A stretch of 64,000 nucleotides of DNA from Lachnospiraceae bacterium NK4A144 (GTDB lineage: Bacteria; Bacillota; Clostridia; Lachnospirales; Lachnospiraceae): the NCBI GenBank assembly GCA_000424365.1, contig AUJT01000002.1, positions 124,001 to 188,000 of the forward strand, given 5' to 3'. The stretch's first letter is position 1. The number at the start of each line of letters is the position of its first letter. The position numbers and the translations under genes are program-made. Positions 7,796 through 16,668 of the stretch are shown piece after piece. The notes beneath the pieces are model-generated. The model did not search any database. It saw only the letters and a list, made by a program, of their open reading frames with translations, and had not been told where the DNA came from.

Positions 7796-8884
7796 TCAGA
7801 TCCGCGCAATGCGTTTCAGCATTTCTGTGTCTATCTTGTACGAAGCAGTTGCAAGGCGCTTTTCATCACTAACGAGAGTATCATACGCTTTCTGTCTGGT
7901 TTCTTTAGGTACCTCACCTGTTTCACATACTTTCTCAAAGAAAAACTCAAAATCATGGGCACTAGTAAATCCTGCACACTTTAAGAATTCACGTGTGAGC
8001 ACATCATCTTCCTTTTCTGCCTCTTTAAGGTAACTGCCAAGATAATAGCCCACAGCTGCACCGTGCGGCATCCCCAGCTCACAGGTTAATGTGTAACTAA
8101 GCCCGTGTGGTACCGAAGTGCCTGTCTGAGCGATTGCCATACCGGCAAGGGCAGATGCATGCATGAGATCCTCTGCAGCATACTGATCCAGCACTTTAGT
8201 GCCCTCTACCACCTGCCATATCCGTTTCCAGTACTTAAGTCCCTCCAAAACAAGCATGAGGCTATACTCATTTCTCGCAGAGTTTAATCCGCTCTCAAGA
8301 AGATGTCCCAACGCATCTACTGCCGTATTTCGAATGATCGAAAGCGGCGCGTTCATGATATATTTTCCGTCTATCAGCGCGATATCAGCAAAGATCTTGT
8401 GTGGAATGGAGCCTTTTTTTGTACCATTGTTTCTTGTAAGCACAGAAACTCCTGTAACTTCCGATCCGGTTCCGCAGGTCGTAGGAACCTCAGCAACCGG
8501 TACTGCCGCCGGATCAAGAGAAGCATCATACAGATCTCCTGCACCCTTATTCTTATGCTTTATCAAAAAAGCTGCTGCCTTTGCGGCATCCATCGGAGAA
8601 CCTCCCCCGATACCTATTACAAAATCCGCTTTATCACGTCTTCCCTGCACCGCAGCCCGCTCCACAGTTTCTACAGATGGATTTTCTTCTACCTCGGAAA
8701 AGATAGTGTAGCCGATTCCCTGATCATCCAGTGCTTTTGTCACATCATCAAGCGAACCGTTTGCCTTGGCAGAGCTTCTTCCTGTCATGATCAGAGCTTT
8801 TGTTCCAAGCGCCGCAAGTTCCCTTCTGTGATTCCAGACAGCTTCATTTTCCTCATACACAACCGTAGGCATATAAAATTTCAT
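7796..8884 (-). CDS. Iron-containing alcohol dehydrogenase family protein
   Basis: A 362-aa group III (iron-dependent) alcohol dehydrogenase. The NAD-binding motif GGGSPMDAAKA is present, then TTCGTGSEVTGVSVL, and the metal-binding histidines in DALGHLLESGLN and SVPHGLSYTL...GMPHGAAVGYYLG. It would interconvert an alcohol and an aldehyde with NAD(P)H; substrate cannot be told from sequence. The start at 8884 is supported by GAGGGAA about 8 nt upstream; the frame also opens 7 codons earlier without RBS. It stands alone between a repeat and a small divergent ORF. Confidence 0.9.
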   Translation of the reverse strand: MKFYMPTVVYEENEAVWNHRRELAALGTKALIMTGRSSAKANGSLDDVTKALDDQGIGYTIFSEVEENPSVETVERAAVQGRRDKADFVIGIGGGSPMDAAKAAAFLIKHKNKGAGDLYDASLDPAAVPVAEVPTTCGTGSEVTGVSVLTRNNGTKKGSIPHKIFADIALIDGKYIMNAPLSIIRNTAVDALGHLLESGLNSARNEYSLMLVLEGLKYWKRIWQVVEGTKVLDQYAAEDLMHASALAGMAIAQTGTSVPHGLSYTLTCELGMPHGAAVGYYLGSYLKEAEKEDDVLTREFLKCAGFTSAHDFEFFFEKVCETGEVPKETRQKAYDTLVSDEKRLATASYKIDTEMLKRIARI

Positions 8885-8975
8885 TACACTTCCCTCTTTC
8901 TTCATTCCTAAGTTAGAATTAAGTTTGAAAATTTATCCTGTATACAAAGATATCAATCATTAACAGGAGGTCATT

Positions 8976-9200
8976 ATGACTATCAGCGCTATCGCACCGA
9001 TCTTATCATACGGCTCGGATTCATCATTTTCATACAGATCAAATCTCTCTCGCCTCAGAAAAAAAGATTCTGATCCGGATAAAAAATCCGAAACAACGAT
9101 CACTCCGGCTTATAACATCATTACTTCTAATGACTGTAACAATGCTGCAGCTGCTTACACAACCTCTGTAGTACGATCATCATTTACTGCATATGCATAA
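8976..9200 (+). CDS. Small unknown protein with a strong RBS
   Basis: A 74-aa frame preceded by a perfect AGGAGG (8965-8970) five nt from the ATG, and divergent from the alcohol dehydrogenase. The product starts MTISAIAPILSYGSDSSFSY, has a short basic patch (RLRKKDSDPDKK) around residue 27-38, and an Ala/Ser/Thr/Asn-rich end; it has no signal peptide or membrane segment and few charges at the ends. It overlaps the end of the convergent M18 peptidase gene by 17 bp. I recognise no family. The RBS is the main reason to believe it is translated. Confidence 0.55.
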   Translation: MTISAIAPILSYGSDSSFSYRSNLSRLRKKDSDPDKKSETTITPAYNIITSNDCNNAAAAYTTSVVRSSFTAYA

Positions 9201-10518
9201 TGTATCGTCCATGTCCAAGGTCTTCTATACAGCTCTCAAAAAAGACCTTCATGGCATCGATAAGTGCTGTTGTATCATGCACGCCGGCTGTCTCCACACA
9301 GGAATGCATGGCAAGCTGCGGAAGTCCTATATCAACCGTATTCAGTGACACGTGCGCGTTAGAAATATTTCCGAGAGTCGAACCGCCATTCATATCCGAA
9401 CGATTCGTAAAGTGCTGCACAGGAGCCTCTGCTTTTCTGCAGATTTCTTCAAAAAGTGCTCCTGAAACCGCGTCAGTCGTATATTTCTGACCCGCATGAT
9501 ATTTTACGACGATTCCCTTATTGATCTTTGGACGATTTACCGGATCTGCCTTTTCCGCATATGCAGGATGAACTGCATGTGCATTATCCGCAGATACCAT
9601 AAAACTCGATGCAGTGAGAGTCTTCTGTTCCTCAATAGTAAGTCCCGCTGCCAGCCCGATCCTCTCTATCACATCTGAAAGAAACGTCGAATCAGCGCCC
9701 TGCTTTGTTCCGCTTCCAACTTCCTCATTATCAAAAACTGCCAGAACCGGAATAGCGCTCTCATTCTTACCCGCAGCGATAAAACCTTCCATAGTTCCGT
9801 ACACGCACTGCAGATCATCTATATGTCCTGCGGACACATATTCGCCCGATGCTCCCCATACCGAACCCCTGCCTCTCACATAGAGAAAGAGATCATGCGA
9901 AAGAATATCCTCTGCATTTACACCTGCTGCCTCTGCTACTATATCCATAAATTTGCCTTCGGCAGTTTCATCACCAAGGATCGGCAGCAGTTCTTTCTGT
10001 GCGTTGAGTTCATGACCCTCGTTTGCTTTACGATCCATATGGATCGCAAGGCTAGGTATCATCATGAGATCTCTGTCTATATTTACGAGCTTAGATGCTA
10101 TGACTCCGTCTTTTTCTTTCACCATCACCCTGCCTGCTGCAGAAAGTGGTCTGTCAAACCATGGATGCATGAGCATACCACCATATTTTTCCACATTAAG
10201 TCTGGTATAAGCGCCCTCACTCGTGATTTCCGGATCCTCCTTTATCTTAAAAGAAGGAGAATCACTATGGGACGCAGCTATCATAAAGCCTGCCGGTCTT
10301 TTTTCCGGCATGCGAAAAGCAATGACAGACGATTCATTTCTCGCTGTAAAATAGCCCTTTCCCGACTCAAGTTCCCACTTTTGCCCTTCAAACAGTTCCG
10401 TGTACCCCTCAGTCAAAAGTCTCTCGCGTATATTTGCCACCACATGAAAGCAGGTAGGGCTTTTATCCAAAAAATCCAGCAGTTTTCCGGTTACTTTTAA
10501 GTCATTACTTTCGATCAT
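9184..10518 (-). CDS. M18 family aminopeptidase
   Basis: A 444-aa zinc aminopeptidase of the M18 (aspartyl aminopeptidase) family, cytosolic, removing N-terminal residues from peptides. Metal and catalytic landmarks are in order: ASHSDSPSFKIK, SAGHIDDLQCVYG, AVFDNEEVGSGTKQGADS, SADNAHAVHPAY and NRSDMNGGSTLGNIS. The ATG at 10518 is preceded by GAGGAG at suitable spacing and matches the family's N-terminus; the frame runs open 38 codons further upstream but that extension looks non-coding. It is a single-gene unit. Confidence 0.93.
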   Translation of the reverse strand: MIESNDLKVTGKLLDFLDKSPTCFHVVANIRERLLTEGYTELFEGQKWELESGKGYFTARNESSVIAFRMPEKRPAGFMIAASHSDSPSFKIKEDPEITSEGAYTRLNVEKYGGMLMHPWFDRPLSAAGRVMVKEKDGVIASKLVNIDRDLMMIPSLAIHMDRKANEGHELNAQKELLPILGDETAEGKFMDIVAEAAGVNAEDILSHDLFLYVRGRGSVWGASGEYVSAGHIDDLQCVYGTMEGFIAAGKNESAIPVLAVFDNEEVGSGTKQGADSTFLSDVIERIGLAAGLTIEEQKTLTASSFMVSADNAHAVHPAYAEKADPVNRPKINKGIVVKYHAGQKYTTDAVSGALFEEICRKAEAPVQHFTNRSDMNGGSTLGNISNAHVSLNTVDIGLPQLAMHSCVETAGVHDTTALIDAMKVFFESCIEDLGHGRYIMHMQ

Positions 10519-10642
10519 TTCAATCTCCTCTATAAACACTAATCTAAATCTGACTAAATGTTGTCGAATGTCCGTTTTTACTCTGTATTCCTTCTGACAT
10601 AGGCTCATAAAGGACCTAAGCCAAGTCATCATTTATGTAATA

Positions 10643-10660
10643 TCGCACAAAAACGTGCGA
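10643..10660 (-). terminator. Small hairpin after the YdjM-like gene
   Basis: TCGCAC pairs with GTGCGA around an AT-rich loop, 17 nt beyond the stop of the leftward gene at 10677. It lacks a clean T-tract, so it is a weak terminator candidate. Confidence 0.35.
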
Positions 10661-10676
10661 CAACAAAAAGGCTGCA

Positions 10677-11285
10677 TTACACGTATCTCAGCAGTGTTGT
10701 CAGCACCTGCCGTATAGTTGGTCTCATTCCAAGATAACACAATACTCTAAATACTATCCACAATCCAAGGATACTCGATGTCAAAAATTCGAAATAGCCC
10801 TTTGTCTTAAAAACTATCGGCGGATGTATCCTTTTTAATGACAGCGGAAGTAATGGAATCCCTCCTGTCAGATAATCAAGCACCAGATGTGTCGCTATCC
10901 CTGTAAAAAATGCGTAAAAATAAATGATGCCATCCCCTCTAAACCACGGTATACACCACATTCCTACTCCGAATACAGCCCAAAACCACGGCGAATGTGA
11001 AATCCCCCGATGCGCCAGTCCTCTGGATACATTTTTCATAGACGGAGCAAAAAAAGCTATTATCCTGATGATCACCCGTAAGATATATAACGGAAGCCAT
11101 AAGATAAATAATCTCCTGCCTATAGTACTGTTTGGCTGATCCGCGTCCGGCATGAGGCTTCCCATTACAGACACGCCTATTACACCTGCAAAGGCAAACG
11201 GTCTTTGCACAGGAATAATATTTAATTCACTTGCTAATGCGATCCCTGCGGCTATGCCTGCCAACCGGTGTGTCTGTCCGAGCAT
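10677..11285 (-). CDS. YdjM-like inner-membrane metal-dependent hydrolase
   Basis: A 202-aa membrane protein of the YdjM/DUF457 'membrane-bound metal-dependent hydrolase' family. The family motifs are visible: THRLAGIAAG at the N-terminus, GSLMPDADQPNS, and HRGISHSPWFW in the middle, with TGIATHLVLDYLTGGIPLLPL later. These His/Asp residues are the presumed metal ligands. Four or so hydrophobic segments are present. In Bacillus and E. coli relatives are induced by DNA damage, but I see no LexA box here. RBS GAGG lies 4 nt before the ATG. Confidence 0.82.
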   Translation of the reverse strand: MLGQTHRLAGIAAGIALASELNIIPVQRPFAFAGVIGVSVMGSLMPDADQPNSTIGRRLFILWLPLYILRVIIRIIAFFAPSMKNVSRGLAHRGISHSPWFWAVFGVGMWCIPWFRGDGIIYFYAFFTGIATHLVLDYLTGGIPLLPLSLKRIHPPIVFKTKGYFEFLTSSILGLWIVFRVLCYLGMRPTIRQVLTTLLRYV

Positions 11286-11535
11286 CTGCCCTCTTTCCTG
11301 TTCATAAACTACGAGTATTTCTTGATGTACAAATTAGTGAACACAGCTAATATAGCACACTTCAAGGGGATTATCAAACATTAGTTCGCAAACTATGTAC
11401 ATTTTTTCAGTCAACATCAAAAACAGGTGCATTTTTTTACTGCTGCATTTATAATATTGTTTCTGCCACAAGGGCTCATCTTCAATTTCCTTACATCATT
11501 AAAAGCCCTAACTACAATGAAAAGAGAGAACTAAC

Positions 11536-12537
11536 ATGAATATAAAAAAATCAACTCTTAAAAAGATCAGAAATACAGTTATCATTCTCCTGCTTCTTTT
11601 CATCCTTCTTAGTCTGGCAGCAGGCGACTACATGATAAAATATGCCATCAAACGCGAAAGTGTCGCGTCCAGCAACATACACGACTCCCTCGCGGTTTCC
11701 GATGATGTCGAGCAGCAGGCTTTTGAAACGCAAGTCAATAATACGCGAAAAAAACTGAGCGCAGAAGCTCAGGAATGGTCAGACTCAACCCCGGGAGAAA
11801 CTTTGTCCATCACTTCATTTGACGGACTCAGACTGAACGCTCTGCTGCACAGACAGACAGATACTTCCCACCTCTGGATGATCGGTGTGCACGGTTTTCA
11901 CGGAGATATGTCCAGCATGTTTCCATTTGCAAAGAAATACTACGAAAAGGGCTATAATGTCCTGACTCCTGACCTGCGTGCCAGCGGCAGCAGTGAGGGG
12001 ATCTATATCGGAATGGGTGTCCCTGATAAAAGAGATATTATCCAGTGGACAAATGAGATAATAAAAATGGATCCCGATGCAAAGATCGTCCTCCACGGCA
12101 TCTCCATGGGCGCATCAACGATCATGCTCGCATCCGGAGAAAGCGATCTTCCTGACAGTGTAAAAGTGATCGTAGAAGACAGTGGCTATTCATCTATCTG
12201 GGGAGAATATACAGATAAGCTCCATCAGGTGTTTAATCTTCCGCCCTTCCCTGTTCTCTACACGGCAAATCTTATGTGCAAGATCCATGCCGGCTACTTC
12301 GTTACGGACGGTTCCTGCATAGAAGCATTAAAGAAAAACAAGACTCCCATGTTCTTTGTTCACGGGGATGCGGATGATTATAATCCTTTCTACATGCTGG
12401 ATGAGGTATACGAGGCCGATGCCTGCGATAAAAAAGAAAAGCTCGTAATTGAACGCGCACGTCACACGGACAGCAGCTTCGCAGAGCCGGAGCGCTATTG
12501 GGATTCTGTTTGGAGCTTTATAGACAAAAATATGTAG
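11536..12537 (+). CDS. Membrane-anchored alpha/beta hydrolase
   Basis: A 333-aa hydrolase. After a basic start (MNIKKSTLKKIRN) a single hydrophobic helix spans about residues 13-35, so the enzyme is probably anchored with its catalytic part outside. The fold landmarks are GVHGFHGDMSSM (oxyanion region), HGISMGAST with the nucleophile serine, VHGDADDYNPF with the acidic residue, and the histidine in ARHTDSSF. This pattern matches the YqkD-like serine hydrolases of Firmicutes. The substrate is unknown (ester, amide or lipid). It is a single-gene unit ended by a hairpin at 12536. Confidence 0.85.
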   Translation: MNIKKSTLKKIRNTVIILLLLFILLSLAAGDYMIKYAIKRESVASSNIHDSLAVSDDVEQQAFETQVNNTRKKLSAEAQEWSDSTPGETLSITSFDGLRLNALLHRQTDTSHLWMIGVHGFHGDMSSMFPFAKKYYEKGYNVLTPDLRASGSSEGIYIGMGVPDKRDIIQWTNEIIKMDPDAKIVLHGISMGASTIMLASGESDLPDSVKVIVEDSGYSSIWGEYTDKLHQVFNLPPFPVLYTANLMCKIHAGYFVTDGSCIEALKKNKTPMFFVHGDADDYNPFYMLDEVYEADACDKKEKLVIERARHTDSSFAEPERYWDSVWSFIDKNM

Positions 12538-12566
12538 AGCCCCGGAACTGGGGGTTCCGAGGCTCT
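12536..12566. terminator. Hairpin between convergent hydrolase and chemoreceptor genes
   Basis: AGAGCC pairs with GGCTCT and an inner GGAAC pairs with GTTCC. It begins one base before the hydrolase stop ends. A T-run is present on the minus-strand side (complement of the A-run before it), so it may serve both converging transcripts. Confidence 0.5.
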
Positions 12567-12637
12567 CAAAAATACCGGGAGGGTTCTCAGGCTGACGACC
12601 TGACCGGTGTCTTAATTACTATCTATGACATCCGATC

Positions 12638-13603
12638 TCAACCATTCTTTCTTATGTCCTCAACAAACGGATCAAACTGTTCCAGAAGGTTATTAAGGTC
12701 TTCAAAGATAAAGCCCTTTCGTGTGATCTTGGAACTCATTTCATGAATATTTTTCTCCACCGCATCATAATACTTGCCTGAGGCTTCCACGGTATCTGTG
12801 ATCTCTGCTATCGTATTTGAACAACCATCAAATACAGAATTCATCTTTTTGTTGCCATCTTCTATTTCATTAGCAACAGTCTTTATACTGTCTACAACTT
12901 CCTCTGTTTCGTTAACATGCTGTACCGACTCCTGCATGGCATTTCTCGTGGACTCGATAGAATTCATGAGCTTGCTGTTATTATTATTCAATACACCCAT
13001 GCTATCGCCGATAGAACTTACCAATTCCTTGATATCACTGGAAAGCTTATTTACCTGATCTGCAACTACTGCAAAACCACGTCCGCTCTCACCGGCTCTG
13101 GCAGCCTCTATAGAAGCATTGAGTGCCAGAAGGTTTGTCTGGTTTGCGATACCATTGATCGCATTAACCTTTTCCTGTATCTCGTCAAAACTCTTCTGAA
13201 ACTCCTCAAAAACTTCCTGTACCGCAGTGATCGTGACCTCTACAGAATCCGAACTCTCACGGACCTTGCTCATATTTGTGTGAGTTTCATCCGCAGTATT
13301 GATCATCTTGTTAATGATCTCATCAAAACCCGCAGTAACCTCTCTGGCTTCCGCAAACTGATCCTTAAATGCTTCGATCGATGCAGAAATGTCCTCAGAT
13401 TTCTGCTGTACCACCTCAAAAGATGAACGGATCGAGTTTAGCTCATCACTCGTGGCCAGTTCTTCCATCTGAAGCGCTTCTTTTCTCCTCGATATGTACT
13501 CACCCATTGTCTGAATTATGTGCAGTTCATCCTGTCTGCTAAGTCCTTCAGGCGCCTTTATCTCAACGGGCTCTTCTTCAACAGCCTTCTTAAATCCAAA
13601 CAT
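12638..13603 (-). CDS. Soluble methyl-accepting chemotaxis-type receptor
   Basis: A 321-aa receptor lacking any membrane segment or recognisable ligand domain. About 60 N-terminal residues are followed by a long coiled coil; the signalling tip reads [20 protein letters not shown] at residues 147-166 and continues [20 protein letters not shown], the CheA/CheW-binding hairpin found in all MCPs. It should cluster with chemosensory kinases in the cytoplasm. It lies 12 nt after the FIST gene, so FIST is the likely sensing partner. No che or flagellar genes are present in this window. Confidence 0.9.
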   Translation of the reverse strand: MFGFKKAVEEEPVEIKAPEGLSRQDELHIIQTMGEYISRRKEALQMEELATSDELNSIRSSFEVVQQKSEDISASIEAFKDQFAEAREVTAGFDEIINKMINTADETHTNMSKVRESSDSVEVTITAVQEVFEEFQKSFDEIQEKVNAINGIANQTNLLALNASIEAARAGESGRGFAVVADQVNKLSSDIKELVSSIGDSMGVLNNNNSKLMNSIESTRNAMQESVQHVNETEEVVDSIKTVANEIEDGNKKMNSVFDGCSNTIAEITDTVEASGKYYDAVEKNIHEMSSKITRKGFIFEDLNNLLEQFDPFVEDIRKNG

Positions 13604-13615
13604 CTGACATCCCCC

Positions 13616-14707
13616 TTATTCAAATACAGCACAGACCATTGTCTGATTTACATGCTGATTACTGTACTGTTCACCACCGGCAACATATCCCACATGGGTT
13701 CCGAGTGAAGACATATTCTGTAGAAGTGTCCCAAAATAATTCTCCTGTGTAAAAAGCATGTAACGATAGATGCAGTTAAAGGAGAATATCAGATCGATCT
13801 TCCTTGATTCTCCCTGAATCTTTTCCCTTGTCTGACGATTAATGTCATCATAGTCAAGCAGCTGCAAAACATAGATCGTATCATTCTCATTCAGTTTCTT
13901 GTAGTTCAGCAACGCTCCATTCGGTTCCAGTGTATGCGCGGAAGCTACAAAAAGCTTCTCTCCGACACTTCGTCCCATAGGATTCTTAAGCACATTTCCT
14001 ACAACTTCATTTCTGGAAATACCTAATGTCTCTGCATAAACATCAGCTGCAGGTTTGTGATCCAGCTCCACCAGCGCTTTCTTCGCTCTATTAACTCTCG
14101 TTGCGATATGCGGCACCTCATTATACTTACCGTAAATATTCTCCGCATAAACACGAGCCTTTCCGGAAGTATTTTTTATCACCATATATACGCAGCTGTT
14201 CTCAAATAGTTCGCCGTTTATCGCTACATACGAAGGCTTCCCGTTTGGCGCTCCAAAAGCTGTTCCTCCGCACAAACCGACATCATTTTTTTCAAGCGCC
14301 ATCCTCATGGTAGTAACCAGGCGCTCCTCTTCATTTGTACAAAACTCGATAACAACCGTATCTTCTTTGCCGGGACCCACATTCTTGAGACTTCTTTCAA
14401 GAAACCCAAGATCTTCAACCGGGCACCTGTCAAGCCTTGAAATGCGTCCTGCTGAAATCTTTGCATCAGACTCTATTGCCGTTATTACAGTCATCTTGTC
14501 GGAACATTCTTTATTACAGTAAGATGTCCCGCTTGTTCCGATAACTTCAGCGTCCGGATACTTCTGCTGAAGAATTTCAGTAACCTGCGGCAGCAAATTA
14601 TAGTCTGTCATAAAAATGATGCCCTGCGGTTTCTGCACCTGTCTCGTTGCCTCATCAACAGCAGACTGCGCATTTCCCGCCATACTAAATCCTACCTTAC
14701 TCTTCAT
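13616..14707 (-). CDS. FIST domain sensory protein
   Basis: A 363-aa soluble protein with FIST_N followed by FIST_C. N-terminal landmarks include PQGIIFMTDYNLLPQVTEIL and AEVIGTSGTSYCNKE; the C-terminal part has FSFNCIYRYMLF...GTHVGYVAGGEQYSN, where the FIST_C family has its typical 'C.GR...G...GGFYTYGE'-like ending. FIST proteins are thought to bind small ligands such as amino acids and pass a signal to receptors or kinases. The adjacent soluble chemoreceptor, 12 nt downstream, fits this. The ATG has GGGG upstream. Confidence 0.85.
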   Translation of the reverse strand: MKSKVGFSMAGNAQSAVDEATRQVQKPQGIIFMTDYNLLPQVTEILQQKYPDAEVIGTSGTSYCNKECSDKMTVITAIESDAKISAGRISRLDRCPVEDLGFLERSLKNVGPGKEDTVVIEFCTNEEERLVTTMRMALEKNDVGLCGGTAFGAPNGKPSYVAINGELFENSCVYMVIKNTSGKARVYAENIYGKYNEVPHIATRVNRAKKALVELDHKPAADVYAETLGISRNEVVGNVLKNPMGRSVGEKLFVASAHTLEPNGALLNYKKLNENDTIYVLQLLDYDDINRQTREKIQGESRKIDLIFSFNCIYRYMLFTQENYFGTLLQNMSSLGTHVGYVAGGEQYSNQHVNQTMVCAVFE

Positions 14708-15034
14708 CCTTTACCCCTTTCCCTGAAGCCAAACCGGCAAAAACGTCTTTATACGCGTTTTTTAATCTGTTTGCAGCCTGTGATACAGTCAACCCCCAAT
14801 CACAATTAGCTACAAGTATTCTTCGTCGTCATGTTTTTTTTCGACACTATCAGCGCATTTCTTTAGTATTTACCGCACATTCCGAAAACAATTTCTAAAT
14901 TTTATACAATAAAGCCCGATAATAAAGTTAAAAAAATTCGGACAATAATCAAAAGCAGTGTTATAATGTATTTTCCGATTCAGTAGGACACTTCATTCTC
15001 CGTCTGACGGAGTTTTATTAAGGAGGACAATTAT
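14708..15034. promoter_or_regulatory. Divergent intergenic region with a predicted promoter for the gene at 15035
   Basis: On the plus strand -35 CGGACA (14939-14944), 17-bp spacer and -10 TATAAT (14962-14967) form a plausible promoter. In the 5' UTR a compact hairpin CTCCGTC/GACGGAG (14998-15012) is followed by TTTT and then the AGGAGG of the gene at 15035. The rest of the region is AT-rich and holds no convincing gene; a promoter for the leftward FIST operon must also be here but I could not place it. Confidence 0.55.
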
Positions 15035-15625
15035 ATGGCAGCAGCCAGCCCGCTTACAGATGAGTTAAAAGCCCTTATCGAAAACTATGAAACACTCACA
15101 CATACAAGCAAAGAAACCGATTATGACTTTTTGAAAAAAGGTCAGTCCTGCATCGAGATCCGCAATCCGCTCGGAGGCGAAAACCTTTATCTGGAGCTGG
15201 AAAACGGCTGGACCCTCGACTTCAACGACTGGAATGCTCACTACGAGCCAACTGATGAGGGACATAATGATCTTCTCAAAGATCTCCGTGCATTCCTCGA
15301 CGGAAAGATGTATGTAGTCACAGTATGGTCCGGTGAAGAATGGATCTGCTCATTCTCCGTAAACCAGCCTCGCATAAATGAAGAAGTAGCCAGAAAAGAA
15401 GCCCGCGAATTTCTTCATACCGCAGGACTTGATGAATTTGTAAAGTATATCCGTAAAAACGGCGCAAAGCTCCTATGTTCATCATGGACAAGCAAAGGAA
15501 GCCGTGAGATCCGCATACGTGGTTCCAAAGCTGTCCAGGCATCCAGAGCCGCAAAGAACAAAAACAAGGGCAGCAAGGGCGGCAATCGCCCTACAGGAGG
15601 AAAACCTACCGGTAAGAAACGGTAA
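15035..15625 (+). CDS. Unknown soluble protein with a basic tail
   Basis: A 196-aa protein with a good AGGAGG 8 nt before the ATG. The first 155 residues look like a compact alpha/beta domain containing LELENGWTLDFNDWNAHYEP and a tryptophan-rich stretch VTVWSGEEWICSF. From about residue 165 on, the chain is strongly basic and low complexity (RAAKNKNKGSKGGNR then PTGGKPTGKKR), suggesting binding to nucleic acid or to an anionic polymer. I do not recognise a family. It precedes the acyltransferase by 24 nt in the same direction, so both may be co-transcribed. Confidence 0.75.
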   Translation: MAAASPLTDELKALIENYETLTHTSKETDYDFLKKGQSCIEIRNPLGGENLYLELENGWTLDFNDWNAHYEPTDEGHNDLLKDLRAFLDGKMYVVTVWSGEEWICSFSVNQPRINEEVARKEAREFLHTAGLDEFVKYIRKNGAKLLCSSWTSKGSREIRIRGSKAVQASRAAKNKNKGSKGGNRPTGGKPTGKKR

Positions 15626-15649
15626 TCCGAAAACCCGGGGAGGATCATT

Positions 15650-16525
15650 ATGAAAACAAAGACAAGGGATTTCAGGATGGACAATATAAAGGCCATCCTG
15701 ATTCTTTTAGTCGTGATCGGTCATCTGATGGAGCTGCACTTAAAGACCGGCACGATAAAAACAGCATACAAGATCATCTACTCTTTCCATATGCCGCTAT
15801 TTATCTTTATCTCAGGATATTTTGCGAGATTCAGGATAAAAAAGCTGATCGCAGGACTATTGGTTCCATATTTTGTTTTTCAGACTATTTACATCTGTTT
15901 TCTGAATTACATCCTGCATGAACCCACAAAACTCCAGTACAGTAAACCTTACTGGATACTGTGGTACCTGATGGCTATGTTCATATGGTGTCTTACCGTG
16001 CCGCTAATCGAAAAAGGCGGACATCTGCGCCACCTGCTTTTTCTCATTCTTTCAGTCGCAGGGGCGATCGGGATCGGATATATCCGCAAGATCGGCATGA
16101 ATTTTACCCTGTCACGGGTATTTGTTTATTATCCGTTCTTCATTCTCGGTCACTATATTTCGACCATCATGAGAAACGAAGACGATAAGCAGTGCCTGAT
16201 CGACTTTTACCATCGCCATTTCTATGAAATACTGATCGCATCCGGCGCAGCCTTCGGCGCTGTGATAGGATACATCATCAGATTTATGCAGAAATATTCC
16301 TACGTATGGTTCTATGAATCCGCTCCTTATGCGGTATCTCATGAAACACCGCTCGCCAGACTCCTGCACCTCATCATCGCATCTGTCTGCATCATCTACA
16401 TATTTTTGCTGGTTCCGAATATCAGGTTCAATTTTTTTACCAAACTCGGAAGCAAAACAAAACCTATATATCTGTGTCATGGTTTTATAATCCTCGCATT
16501 AAAAAGCTCTGCAGGTCTCATTTGA
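15650..16525 (+). CDS. Acyltransferase 3 family membrane protein
   Basis: A 291-aa polytopic acyltransferase. The N-terminus FRMDNIKAILILLVVIGHLM carries the conserved histidine of the family, and YSFHMPLFIFISGYFARF is the next signature. Eight or more hydrophobic segments follow. Such proteins move acetyl or other acyl groups onto sugars of surface polymers or onto small molecules; this one is close to the shorter 'fucose 4-O-acetylase-like' group. The stop codon lies inside its own terminator stem at 16511. It follows the unknown gene at 15035. Confidence 0.85.
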   Translation: MKTKTRDFRMDNIKAILILLVVIGHLMELHLKTGTIKTAYKIIYSFHMPLFIFISGYFARFRIKKLIAGLLVPYFVFQTIYICFLNYILHEPTKLQYSKPYWILWYLMAMFIWCLTVPLIEKGGHLRHLLFLILSVAGAIGIGYIRKIGMNFTLSRVFVYYPFFILGHYISTIMRNEDDKQCLIDFYHRHFYEILIASGAAFGAVIGYIIRFMQKYSYVWFYESAPYAVSHETPLARLLHLIIASVCIIYIFLLVPNIRFNFFTKLGSKTKPIYLCHGFIILALKSSAGLI

Positions 16526-16532
16526 GACCTGC
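16511..16532 (+). terminator. Intrinsic terminator overlapping the acyltransferase stop codon
   Basis: A 10-bp perfect stem GCAGGTCTCA/TGAGACCTGC with a 2-nt loop is followed by a run of seven T. The TGA stop of the acyltransferase is in the right arm. Confidence 0.9.
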
Positions 16533-16668
16533 TTTTTTTACTACTTATTTCCCTTTTGACGTTCCTTCTATCGTGTTAAAATGAATGTAATATCGAAGTA
16601 GGCAAAAACTGCAATGGCTGGCAGCTTTCGCCAAAATAAAATTTAATATATGTAAAGGAGAAATCTGT

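Noticed and set aside
8303-8911. 202-codon open frame on the plus strand
   Set aside because: It lies opposite the iron-dependent alcohol dehydrogenase and shows no RBS or domain; typical shadow frame.
9823-10500. 225-codon open frame on the plus strand
   Set aside because: Antisense to the M18 aminopeptidase, cysteine- and histidine-rich in a random way, no RBS.
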